Assembly: GCA_008508345.1 (NCBI GenBank) | Contig: QNGE01001327.1 | Coordinates: forward strand, 1-64,000 | From: Paragonimus westermani | Lineage: Eukaryota > Platyhelminthes > Trematoda > Plagiorchiida > Troglotrematidae | Direction: 5' to 3' | Length of the DNA stretch: 64,000 bases | Shown here: piece after piece, positions 34,230 to 45,164 of the stretch | Layout of the letters: every line of letters begins with the position of its first letter | How positions within the stretch are numbered: position 1 is the first letter of the stretch | Made by a program: the position numbers and the translations under genes | Notes under the pieces: model-generated | Database searches by the model: none | Told to the model about the DNA's origin: nothing | What the model saw: the letters and a program-made list of their open reading frames with translations, nothing else

Positions 34230-34830
34230 TTCATGAACTCCGTTCTATTTTGGGTGAACTCTAAAACTATTAATGTTTTATTCCGAATTTTGCCCAGTGT
34301 GCTGCTTCTTCGTTCGGTATGTTATCCACCAACAAATTCTCTTGATCCACCAATCACGAGAAACCACTCCGTACTTTACTTCATCATTTTCAGACTACCG
34401 TTGTTCTGAAGCCGTTCTCTGCCAGTGATCATTCAACTGTAATTACCGATGCTTCCCCCAATGGAATAGGTGCGGTTCTTGAAATGTGTGATAGTCCCGT
34501 TATATGCATTTCACGTCGTCTGTCTGAAGCCGAACGTGAGTACTCTGAGACCCAACGTTGAGCTCTTGCAGTATGTTGGGCTGTTAAAAGACTTCATACA
34601 TATCTTTTTCGACTGTCATTCACTATTGCAACAGATCATGAAGCTTTAAAATTTCTGTATCATTCTAGCAAATCGCTGGCAGATTGATCAACCACCATTG
34701 CGCAACGCTGTAGCATTACTCTTAGCTCCCACAATTACATAATTTTTCATCGTAGTGCAAAAATTCCTTATGTTAATTACTTAACCAGAATTCCGCCACC
34801 GGACTCAAACTCTACCGACGCTGACTGTCC
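34230..34830 (+). pseudogene. RNase H of element C
   Basis: Read in pieces: a V-I-T-D-A-S-P-N-G-I-G-A-V-L block near 34,440, 'ISRRLSEAEREYSETQ' near 34,510 followed by a TGA, 'ATDHEALKFL' near 34,630, then a stop where the next motif begins, and 'NYLTRIPP' at about 34,770. All RNase H motifs are recognisable but broken by at least three stops. Confidence 0.75.
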
Positions 34831-34849
34831 GTTAATCCAACCACTGCGA

Positions 34850-35740
34850 GTAAAACTGAATGCTGTTGTGTGTGATACTGGTGAATTCTTTCGTCCTGTC
34901 ATCTCTGCCTTAAGACGTGACTGGACAAAACAGGAGCGGCGTAGATTTCCTGCATTTTACTGTCGGTGAGAAAGTCTATTAATTAGTCAGGAGGGATTAC
35001 AGTGTTTTGATGGTCATGTCGTAATTCCATCGGCTCTAAGATCGGATGTGTTAGTGGACTTGCATTTCGGACATTTAGGAGTTGGTAAGATGAAGCCACT
35101 TGCACGCTTATCTTATTGGTGGCCGAAATTGGAATCAGACGTGAAACACTGCTAAAAGTTCTACCAGATGTATGCACAAGATCCATACGAAACAATCACA
35201 ATGGCTTCCATGGCCTGTTACTTTCGAAACACTTCTGAGCCCACGCTGACTACTGTGGTCCTTTCCTGGGAAAATACTACGCCCTAATGATTACAGATGC
35301 TTACTCCAGATGGCGTGAAGTTTTCCTCACGACATCACCGAGTACAGACTTTATACAACATGCTTTGATGAAAGTATTCTGTCTCGGGGTTGTACCTGCT
35401 GCTTTGGTCACCGACAACGGTGCTCACTTCACTGCCAAGTCTTTAGAAGAATGAATTGAAAGGAATTGGACGTCGGCATTTGTGTACTGCTCCACACCAT
35501 CCACAGTGCAGTGGGCTTGGAAAAAAATTGTATGCACGCTGAAGTTTGCCATTGCTTCTTTAACACCAAACTCACTTGTGGAACTTGACTGATGAATGGG
35601 TAATTTTCTCACGCAATGCAGTAACACACCACATTCGGTAACCGGAAAGAGTCCCTCAATCATTTTTAAATCTTGTTCTTTGCGTTCAAGTCTTGACTGC
35701 GCAAAAACAGCCAATGTTACATTTTTAAAAGCAGAGATTT
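34850..35740 (+). pseudogene. Integrase of element C
   Basis: 'VLVDLHFGHLGVGKMK' (zinc domain His pair) lies near 35,050 and 'WWPKLESDVKHC' near 35,120. The core follows in mixed frames, with a 'TDNGAHFTAKS' stretch near 35,410-35,445 holding the second catalytic Asp. Several stops and frameshifts occur. After about 35,715 the sequence runs into the LTR-like region. Confidence 0.7.
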
Positions 35741-36130
35741 AAGTTCTGCTAATGGAATAGATCTTTCATCTGTAGTGACAAGCGATCGTGTGGCTTCTCT
35801 AAGGATCACGGCTGCAACCAAGTTTTATTGCTTATCTGTTCTGCACGCATGATTCTGTGTACACCTGCTATAGGAGGTCTGATATTAGCTCAGTGCCACT
35901 TTCTTCAGCCGTGCAACTAATGGCACGCAGCGAATGTTTGCTCCTCTTCCAACGACCCATCTATTCCTCCATTATCCAAGGTCTTTTGACCTGGACCTAT
36001 TCGTGCGTTGGTTAACACACTTCTCTCTTGGCGCGCTTCTGAGTGTCGCTGAGTGGGCTGTGGCGCAATTCGCGCCTCTCGGCTTTCTTCCCTTGGTTGC
36101 TGCCGTTGGTCCCAGATTAGGCTAGAACTA
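35740..36130 (+). repeat. Probable 3' LTR or 3' region of element C
   Basis: Starts after the integrase tail. 35,840-36,060 matches 6,190-6,430. No opposite LTR was found left of the gag, so limits are uncertain. Confidence 0.45.
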
Positions 36131-37080
36131 ACTGCTTATCATATTTCCTAACATTACTGGAAATATATGGTTTGTTTTCAAACCCTGACGCGTTCTTTTA
36201 GTTCGATGTCTGATGGGACTACGTTTCGACTGCTCTTCAGGAAAGGCTTTTCAAATTGTTAGTGGATTAGGGTCGAGCGCATACCCACTTGTCCACTACA
36301 CATCTCACGGGAATCGCATGGTTACTACTCTTGATTTGGGTAACCTTTTCTGCCATCAATGAAATGTTGACCAGATTGACTTTAATCGTAGAAGTTAGTC
36401 TGTTAACCGAAACTCCGCTGCTCCGAAGTCCAATGATTCCTTCATATGTAATTTTGTTGTATTTGAGAGAAAAGACATTACTGAAGCACAAGCCGTTTCT
36501 GAAGTGCACGAGAAGAATCGGTAGTCAGAAAATGTGGAATTTTGGAATTCAAACCACCACGGGATTACAGATATCCGCGGGCTCGTTCAAGCTGTGGTGG
36601 ATGAGATGATCATGGCTGACACAATTTGTCTCTTTTTTTCGTATGCAATTGTTTTACTACTCTTATATCCTGAACGAGTGATACACACGATTCAACAATA
36701 GACGTTCTGTGTTGTTGTGCCTAATAGTGTTTTGCAATTCTTACACATTTGATCGGCATTCTATATACTTCATTCCTAATCACAACAGGGAGTGAAGAAA
36801 CGATAGACATGAAGAACAAGTCAAATAACAGGTTCGAGATTTTTCTTCAGGTTGGCTGAGGCATGTTACTTTAAATGGCTTTCCTTGACCGCATAGTTCA
36901 AAGGCACCGTCTACAGACTGCACTTCTCAGGTTGGTTCTCGCTCTTACTGCACCCACATACATCCCGTCATATATAGTATGTTCCCTAACTCAGTATAAT
37001 AAGCGTTTTCTACATCGTTGTCGACGACGAGTGGTTTGTAAATGTACTCAACTTCGCGCACTGTCATTAGGTTCAGGTAA
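36131..37080. other. Unrecognised sequence
   Basis: Includes open frames of up to 106 residues without recognised domains. No repeat partner was found in the window. Confidence 0.35.
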
Positions 37081-37698
37081 ATGAACCCACTCTACTCTGT
37101 GCACCTCACCTATTTAAGTGAAAAACTCGGAAGTACCCTAGGAACGATTGTGCGTTTCTTCAATATAAAACATCCTTCTCCAGTTACGAATCTGAATAAC
37201 GAAATCGGAAGAGCGCTTTTGCAAGATGGTAGGAACATTTCGTATGTCCTTGTCCGTAGCTACACTTAACGGTGGTGAACCTTGAACATATTTAAGCGAA
37301 CTGACTTCATACATCAGGTCATTGCGTACATTAGTCTGTTATTGGACAGAACTATGGCAGACGGAGGTCCAAGATCAAGAGCTGCAACTTTACATTGCAT
37401 CTACCAGTTCACCTACGGCTGTAGCGACGTTTACATTGGCAGAACCGATCGATCTCTGCCCCTTAGAATGAAGGAACATGTGCCCAAGCATATCGAGGAT
37501 TTTATGTGTGGCGTGACCCGTTTTGACCCCACGAAACAACGCAAGCCAGCTTCGCCGATCGACAGACACCTGCTGCAGACCGGTTATGTGATCGACCCGA
37601 CAAACGTTTCCCAAGTGTTGATGCGTCACCACAAGACTCTCATCCTTGAATCACTTGAGGCGCCGCTTGTCGTATGTAACAATTCGGTCCTCTGAGTG
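37081..37698 (+). pseudogene. Penelope-like element endonuclease region
   Basis: The frame 37282-37695 contains, from about 37,378, a GIY-YIG endonuclease: 'CIYQFTYGCSDVYIGRTDRS', with the Y-x8-Y-I-G spacing, then R-M-K-E-H (His) and a Glu-containing helix 'LILESLEAP' near the end. Upstream, 37081-37269 looks like the linker between RT and endonuclease of PLEs. No RT precedes it. The endonuclease cuts target DNA for element insertion. The endonuclease part is unusually well kept, open to its stop at 37,693. Confidence 0.7.
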
Positions 37699-37755
37699 CA
37701 AAGGCTGCTGATCTTGAAATTCCGTCTGCCATAGTTCTGTCCAATGAAAGACTAA
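37331..37755. repeat. 47-bp inverted repeats around the PLE endonuclease
   Basis: Arm 37,331-37,377 and arm 37,709-37,755 are reverse complements with five mismatches (core GGACAGAACTATGGCAGACGG). They enclose the GIY-YIG coding part almost exactly. PLEs are known to occur with inverted or tandem partial copies, so this may be two head-to-head fragments. Confidence 0.7.
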
Positions 37756-37939
37756 TTTATGCATGGACTTGATTTACATTTCTCGGTTTTAGACGCTAAA
37801 AATGTCAATGCGTTTCTTTATTGGGGTTCAATCGACCGAACCGACAGGCGGTTGCCACCGCTGCACTGTTTTGAGGGTGGTTGAATTATGAGGTAGCCTT
37901 GTGCTATCTACGGCAGGACTATGAGATTTATAGGTGCAA

Positions 37940-38420
37940 TAAAATAAAATGAAAAGGGGGTGGAAAATGTATGAATGTAAACACAAACGGTAATTCAAGA
38001 CGTAAACTGAGTGGTGCACACAAGAAATGCAGGTAATAACAAGATTGCGATTGACAAAGTGGAAGCAGACAGTGCAAAGTTCTTTTATTGAAAGCGCTGA
38101 GGTCAATTATAAGGTGAGCGTTTGGGAGTGTCCAGGATATGGGATTGTACCGCAAATCGTTGATGCCACCAACGGGAGCAAATGTCACACTGCGCTCAGT
38201 CAATCATATCTTGTGCTTCCAGTTTCTCATAGCCACCACTCGGACAATGGTGGTCAACCATCAGTCAGATGTGCTTTCGGCGAACGCCATAATTCTTCTT
38301 CGCGATTGCACATTTAGAGGACAAGTCGTTACGAACATGGCGTGAGTTAAAACTGTTCAGGACTCCGTGTCGTCCATCATAGTTCGTTGCAATCCTCAGA
38401 CTCGGAGTGGCGGCTGACTG
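37940..38420 (-). repeat. Dispersed repeat R3, copy 2
   Basis: Partner of 7,230-7,700. In minus sense it contains CAATAAAAGAAC (about 38,085), a good poly(A) signal. Probably a 3' end or LTR of a retroelement. Confidence 0.55.
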
Positions 38421-39086
38421 CTGTAACCAGCATTCTGTCTTTACAACACGCGGCGCCGACTGTAAACCCTTACGGAACGTCCGCAAATAACCACTAACCT
38501 TGATTATTTAATTACTACGGCACCACCCAAATTGCCCGTATGCCTTCTCCTTTTATTATGGAAACCAGTCACATCGACGTGCCGTAAGTGGCGAACAAAG
38601 CTGTTACGTTCATTTCGGGAAATAAAAGCATTAACGCTACAATACTGTGTCCAACTTCTGCAAACTTTTAATAGTGCAAGACGAAATCAACAGTCTGTTT
38701 TCATTAGCTGTCTTGCTATACATCGGTCCGACTGCATCTGGTGCTTTCCATCTACTTTTCTGGATGTTGGGGCGCATGCCTTCTGCGCCGCAAAAAAAGT
38801 ACGTCACTCCAAATCATGACCATATCACACTTGCGTTATATATAGTTGATAACACTGCAGGTCCTAAGAAAACTATACAGCACATGATACGCAGCTTCAT
38901 CTGCAAAATTTTGTAGTGTGCGATTCACACGATAAACCTCCTGATCGGCCAAAATTGTGCGGTGATCGCGACCCAAGTAACCACGGGGCACATGCAAAGC
39001 AACGTTAGTATTTAAGACATGCATAAGAGGAAGCAAGGAAAATATTTCGCGTACCGCGTGGAATATATTCACATACGAAATGTCAC
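38421..39086. other. Unrecognised sequence
   Basis: An open frame at 38647-38916 has hydrophobic stretches but no recognised domain and no start context. Confidence 0.3.
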
Positions 39087-39368
39087 TCATCTTACACTAC
39101 TTATTGACCGATCCCTTGGCACTCGGTGGACAATCGGGAAAGCACCCATCTTACTGAAAAAAAAATTAGATTTGGTCAAATGAACACCGATTGCATATGA
39201 AACCGTTTCAATCACATCACTGTTCACCCACGCAGCATGATGTTCACGCACCCAATCCGACAACCACCTTGTAGTACGAGCACTGTATGATGCTCGACAC
39301 GAGCAAACAAATGGGTGCGCACAACAGCTGGTTGTAGCACATGGGAGTCTATCTTTGAGTTGTGCCAT
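39087..39368 (-). pseudogene. Penelope-like element endonuclease fragment, minus strand
   Basis: The frame starts ATGGCACAACTC and gives 'TTSCCAHPFVCSCRASYSARTTRW', a GIY-YIG region with the Tyr-Ile-Gly replaced by S-A-R, then an E-H pair. It belongs to the same subfamily as 46,290-46,560 (plus), which shares long stretches, including the ending over 'tgtccaccgagtgcc'. Open over 93 residues but lacking key residues. Confidence 0.65.
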
Positions 39369-39460
39369 GATAACAGACTTTTACAAACAGTTCATCCCGA
39401 TGATCACCAGCGATGTGGCGGACAACTGTTTCGACCTAGTTTGGTCTTATCAGCACCGCT

Positions 39461-39540
39461 AACGCCGGCGACTCGAACCCACGACCGGTGAATGAGTGGT
39501 AGATTGTAGTCTATGCACTTATCCATCAGACCAACTGCTC
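39461..39540 (-). repeat. tRNA-Arg-like SINE head or tRNA pseudogene
   Basis: In minus sense it has an A-box-like TTGGTCTGATGGATAAG and a B box GGGTTCGAGTCGC in the right spacing, but the anticodon arm does not pair and the acceptor ends do not match. Probably a tRNA-derived repeat. Confidence 0.5.
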
Positions 39541-40333
39541 TTGCAAAGCAACGACTAGTAACGCTGGGGTAATCATTTCAGCTGAGCATGCAGATCGATA
39601 CTGAGACAGACTTGTGTTCACGAACAGGAAGAAACAGAAGATTTGCGAAACTGTCTGTGGCATATATCGGTCGTCTGTTAACTTCGCTTAGAAGTACATT
39701 AAAAAACTGTAAATTTATAATTTGTTACTCTGATTATGTTTATGGTGTATTTCTTAGATAAAATTTTTACCGCATGTGTATTTGAATGAGAATGTGGAAT
39801 AACTAGATTGCACTTGACTGTCAAAGATGCAACTGATAACTGAAAGGGCAGTTGAAGGGAAACTGAGTAAATGGTCATACACGCGTGGTTGAGCACAATC
39901 CTTTTGCACATGCTATTCGGTCAGTTTTCCATAACTTTCACCATTTTTTGGTAATCAATGTTGCACAGAAAGACTCCGTTTGGCTAGTGTAACCTCAAAT
40001 ACTTGAAAATCAACCAAATCCCCGACTACTCATCAGTAACTTAAATAAACGCCATAAACGTCATCCGGTCAGCTTATTGTCAGATGTTGTTCAAATGTAT
40101 AATGTTGCCTCGGGTCAGTGTTCAAAACGTTCCAGTCTACCAATAATGCTAGATTTCGAAATACTTTCATACGAAATTTATTATTGGATACACTATCATA
40201 TTACGTAACCAGACCCACCTGTTCGTACCGTCAATAAATTCATGCCACGTATAAAACAAGCACATTCTAATTGCGGGATCTATGTTCCCGGATCGACTGT
40301 TTTAATTTGTTTAGATACGACTGGAAGCGTTCT
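39541..40333. other. Unrecognised sequence
   Basis: AT-rich, no supported feature. Confidence 0.35.
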
Positions 40334-41825
40334 GATTAACAAATAAACAAAGGCAATCAACAACAGACTTTACCTAATGACCTTTCGGATATCTTCTCTC
40401 GTAAGAAGGGTGGTGACTGTTGTACACGCGTCAAGGCCGCCTATGTGCCCTCACCTGTGTCAGGACTCAAGCTACGTTCTGATTGGCCGCGCCTTCAACG
40501 ACCAACGCCTCACTCGTCCACACACTTAAAATGACGCTACCACCTGTAAATGCGACAATGCAGTATGCAATTCTCCTGAGTCACGCGTTCCCCCTACCGC
40601 TGTTATTGCTCGTAAGGCTTACTGCTGATTGAACCGGAATAGAGATACAAAAATGGTGTCGCGTCAAACGAACCTGTCCGATGGTTTCTGATCTGCAACC
40701 TTCTGAATCCTATTGTCGTGATGTTGCCATACAGCCAATCGAAGGTGACTGGACACAGTGCAAAACCATATTTACAAATTACTCATATTTGCTACCAACT
40801 GATACTACTTACAGCGAAAACCAGAAGTTGAAGCTGCCTCGTCATTTTCTGGACAATGAAGAACAACGTCACTTCGACGCACTTGACTTGCAGTCAGAAA
40901 TTTCGCTGAACGATGCTCTCGCTATACTTGATCGAGAATGAGAATGCAGAACGAACGTATTCACAGAAAGGCTGAAGTTTTGCCCGTTGAAACAGGACGC
41001 TCTGGAACTGTTGGAGCAGTTTATACCCCGTTGTACCCGAACAGTCTGATCATGTGACTATCCCAGAATAAGCTCGAATGTGTTATGCTGACCCAACAAC
41101 TCATCGCCGGAATGAAAAATACTCGAATCCATGAGACATTACTTGCCGAGGATACAGCGAAGTTATTCTGGGACCGAGCTGTTAGCCTTGCCAGGATTAA
41201 GTCGTCAACAGGGGAACACTCCAGAGTGTTCAATGGATAAACGGATAGCCTTGACATTAGTAAGATATTACGTTCCCTTCCCACACCATTGACAACTTCC
41301 CCAATGTGTTATCGTTGTGGCTGCAGCCGGCATAAGGTAGACTGTCAAATATGTCCGGCTCATAAAATTGACTGCAGGTGCTGTGGCAAACGAAGACATT
41401 TTGCTCGATGCTGCAGATTCCAACAAGTAGCGCAAGTGACTCAAGATACTCCAGATGATGGCTCGTCACCGTTATTGACAGAATACATCTATTCAATAAA
41501 TAATTCTACTGACACTATGAAACAAAGACAGAGGTTTTCGGAGCCCAAACTCCCTTCACCGGACATTCGAACGGTGACTATTTGTGCACACTGCCGAGGA
41601 ACAATCATTGAGATTGAATTGAATTTCGCTTCTCCCATAATAATAAACCCTTCAAGTTTCTATGACAGAAATTTAAGTGATTTGCTCTTGTATCCCCCAG
41701 TCCATAAGTTTAACAGTCAACAGATCTGATTAACAAATAAACAAAGGCAATCAATGACAGACTTTGCCTAATGGCTTTTTGGATATTTGTTCTTGTAAGA
41801 AGTGTGTGGTGACTTGTAAGTTAGA
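40334..41825 (+). mobile_element. LTR element with gag but no pol, element F
   Basis: Direct repeats start TGATTAACAAATAAACAAAG at 40,334 and 41,727 and are alignable for about 90-100 bp; the 3' copy is then lost. Between them lies a single gag region (40,681-41,729) that ends at the start of the protease. The 5' LTR probably runs to about 40,648 and is followed by ATGGTGTCGC, a plausible primer-binding site. No RT or integrase exists within it. It could be a deletion derivative or a non-autonomous gag-bearing element that borrows enzymes. Confidence 0.6.
40681..41729 (+). pseudogene. Gag of element F with protease start
   Basis: Read through three frame breaks: helical N-terminus (40681-40941), 'ETLLAEDTAKLFWDRAVSLA' (41,140-41,195) as in Mag-like gag, then two zinc knuckles, C-Y-R-C-G-C-S-R-H-x7-C (about 41,307-41,352) and C-R-C-C-G-K-R-R-H-x4-C. 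The protease follows, but where the family has D-T/S-G this copy reads N-F-A-S, so it is dead. The frame closes at a TGA that forms the start of the 3' repeat. Confidence 0.7.
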
Positions 41826-41989
41826 GACGTAACTTTTGGCACAATGTGTAATGTTGAGATATAAAAACTATTCAACATTCTGCGCTCTGTAACTCAGTAA
41901 TCTGCATCGACAACAGTGCGCTTGCAGAATGCATTCAAACGATGTTTATGCTTTGTAACTAAAAGTTAGTTAGAAAGGACCCAGTTGTG

Positions 41990-42095
41990 TAGAATTTGAG
42001 ATTCCGCTAGATTCGAACCAGAAGCAGAGTGCTCTGATACAGCAAGTGCTCTAGATGAGCTGCAAAGACACGTCGGAAGCTCCGAAATTTCACAC
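41990..42095 (-). repeat. tRNA-derived SINE, diverged copy
   Basis: Minus sense: TTTGCAGCTCATCTAGAGC as A box, GGTTCGAATCT as B box, flanked upstream by CGGAGCTTCC and GAAATTTC as in the copies at 51.8 and 52.1 kb. Confidence 0.55.
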
Positions 42096-42413
42096 GTGAA
42101 ACTGTTCACATACACATACAATGCACTCCGTCATATGGAATTTTCCAAATGCCCCACCAGGTTGGCTGTCCAAGCTGGAATTTTCAATCCGTTGGGTCCA
42201 CCAACGTTACTGATGAGCACTGAAACAATATCACTCCAGAGGGTTAGTTGAAACGAATTAGATCCCTTGAAGCATGAACAGGTGGTGCGTCGATTATTAA
42301 TTACAGTGCTGAGTAGTGGTAACTGTTCTTTTTAATGATGCCTAAGTTAAAGTGAACGACTAGTTGAATATCGTGATGAAAATACACAAGATGGTAGGTA
42401 GTAGATGGTAGAT

Positions 42414-42570
42414 TGTAGAACAAGTCAGGTTCAGAGAGAGATGTGTATTCACTACACCACACACAACACCTCACCTAGTCTGTTATAGATACTATAGATA
42501 TAGGTCAGTGTCGAACAATCTGATTGGCCAATGCAGGTGTGGCGTACACGATTGGCTGCACTCCACCAGA
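42414..42570 (-). repeat. Solo LTR of the element D family (157 bp)
   Basis: Reverse complement of the 157-bp LTRs at 55,055 and 58,970, with exactly the same length and ends (TGTAGAACA at the left edge, CACTCCACCAGA at the right). Neither flank shows a primer-binding site or polypurine tract. The 5-bp flanks (TAGAT and GTGTT) do not match. Confidence 0.75.
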
Positions 42571-44584
42571 GTGTTTTCCCTCCACTACCAGAGAACAATA
42601 GCCGAGAATTTGAGTAAGATTAGCGGAGTGAGGTATAGAACTTGTACAAAACTGTTTGTTCAGCGGAAGGAAGGAGACGGAGATTTACATATAATCGTCT
42701 GTGTACGTATAAGAATTGCTTGGGTTTGCTATTTGTGGTCATCTAATCGAAACGCTTGGAACGAGGATTAGTTCGGCAAATGTTAGTCACTACTATCGGG
42801 AGCCGAGTGATTGAAATAATTCAGTTGACATGTAAGCACTATAACACATCGTATTCTCAAGTTGAACATCACTCACATTTGGTCACAGCCTTCGCATTCA
42901 GATAGACTTTCCAGCCAGCCTCTTTCGTCTCGCATCTAAACTTCAAACTTATGAAGGACTGGACCATACGCTGAATATGCCAGCTCTGTAACTAACACAA
43001 CGGTCTCATCTCTGTTTCGAAAGCTTTTACAGCCACTCCTGCGAATAACAGAAACCTAAATGACGGTGTAGTACAGTTTACGATTGAAACTGCTATCAAA
43101 TTTTAGAACTTGTTCGATGGGCATCGGTTCGGTCAAACTTTCTGTAGGTTGAATCATAGTTAGTTTAGTAATTGCAGTTCAATTCACACACTTACTGTGC
43201 TAGTATATATGCTAAACTGTGAAGATTGGATATAACAAGAAACGCTAACATCACATGATGCACCAAAACATCGCTTAAATTTTGTTGCTGACGCTTCTAT
43301 TCCCCGTATCTTGCTACCTCAAACAAAGCCTATTTCTATAGCAACCAGACATATCACCAGGGTACGGTACCATGATTCAATATTGAAAACAAGTCTACCG
43401 GCAGTACTACAAAAAAAATTATCCTTTCTTCAAAATGTTGACTCTTCTGTTAACTAAATAACAGATTGTTTGACAGAACCGTCCCACAGAGTTCGTCTGT
43501 GCAAAATGCTTGATTTACTTTTCGAGTTTTGCTATCATGGGTGGATTATTTTATCCCAAAGCTGCTGCATACCAGCAGAAATTCGCCGAGTTTCATCACT
43601 CAGGTTTTCATCTAATTACTCAATAGTAGAGAATAGTGTGTTAAGTGCAACGTAAATCAATGTTTGTGTATTGTGTTTTCTGTGGAGTACAGTAAAGAAA
43701 ACCTCTCCTGTTGGGTGTGTATGCTGGCATTTTTAAGACTCTTGAATGAGCTATTTATAAATGTCTTCCAGTTTTAACAAAAGAAGTCTTCTGAAGTTAA
43801 ACTCAGAGGTAAGCTACTCAGTTTTTGAAAACGCGATAATACGAACAACTGAAACGCTCCGGCCAATATTACCCACAAAAGTACAGCAAATGATGGATGC
43901 TACTGAATGTACTTAAATCCACTAACTTAGTGCTCAGTGACTGAATAGCTGCTCTGAGTAAAACGTTATATGAGCTTGTGCGTTTGCTTTGACATGATGT
44001 GATTCAGTGTTAAATTGGTAGACTAGACGTCTTCTGAAAAGTCGTTTGAGTTAACAACCATACCGTTAATTTCTTATGGCGTAAATATCTAATCACGAGT
44101 TTAAAGTTCTGCTGAATGGAAGTTTGAGTTTTTGGGTTTGGAACAGCTCTTCGGAGCAAGCTATCCAAATGACTACCTAAAAAAGTAATTATACGCTTCT
44201 AACTAATTTGTAGGATCCTATTCTTATGTAGAAATTTTGTAGGGGGAAAAAGATACCTGGTGTTATCGAACGAGTATTTCAGCAGTCCCTTAAACCGTTT
44301 CACTGTTCTCAACTGTCTGGCTACCGTTATTTGTCACCGGACCAATTATATAAAAACCTACATCCTAACCGTAGGTCCTGGACACATTTGCCCTGAAAGC
44401 AGAATTGTGGATTACCTACCCAACTTCCAATCGCTTCCAAGGTGGCTAAAATACCAAATGTGGTTTCTTCGGTTTGATGGCTGGACGGATGGTAAATGAC
44501 TGAAAAGCCACTGCCGGTGAGACCCGATGCACTGGGACAACAAGGTAGGCTCGAATTGAACTAGAACTGCAATTTATCTCATCT
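42571..44584. other. Unrecognised sequence
   Basis: Two kb without a supported gene. Frames are short and AT-rich. The first 200 bp right of the solo LTR form an open frame with the LTR itself, which is a by-product. Confidence 0.35.
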
Positions 44585-44776
44585 TTAGTGAGCAACGTGT
44601 GGTGGTTTAGTTGTGCGACCGACATAATCTGTTTTACAGGAGCACGTGAAACAGTGAACAAACTTACCTGTTGCCAACCCCCAATCCACAGTAGCCACAT
44701 TTCCTATTTTGGCCACCGCGAAAGCGATTAGAATTCGATAGCGTAATCCACGGATTTGCTCCCGGAGAAAAGTCAT
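44585..44776 (-). pseudogene. PLE endonuclease fragment, minus strand
   Basis: 'FVHCFTCSCKTDYVGRTTK' gives the GIY-YIG core in degenerate form (Y-V-G). Only this motif survives. It belongs to the same group as 39.1 and 46.3 kb. Confidence 0.55.
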
Positions 44777-44858
44777 TCAGGCCATACCGTGCAATATTGA
44801 ACAGATAGACTGACACTTTAGTAGTTCGCTGGGCATTCCTTCAACTTCTGCATATGAA

Positions 44859-44881
44859 TCTCTCACTCTCTCTCTCTCTCT
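44859..44881. repeat. (TC)n microsatellite
   Basis: About 23 bp of TC repeats with one interruption. Confidence 0.9.
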
Positions 44882-45164
44882 AACTGACACCCCGCTCTTT
44901 ATTAAAAGCCCAGTTCTGTGTAAAGTAGCAATGAGATACACATCTGACAACGCAGGAAAGGCAGAATGACTATCGTCAGTTGTGCTGAAAAAGTGCGCTG
45001 AACTGCGGCCGCGTCGTTCATAGATTTACGAAGTGAGCGGACCAAAAGATGATAGTTGCTGAATGACACCAAAATGAATGATATATTAGCGGATAGGTCA
45101 AAATTCATGAAGATGAGCAGAGACAAACAAAACACCGGCTAAAGAAGAGGCGATATCTGAAACG

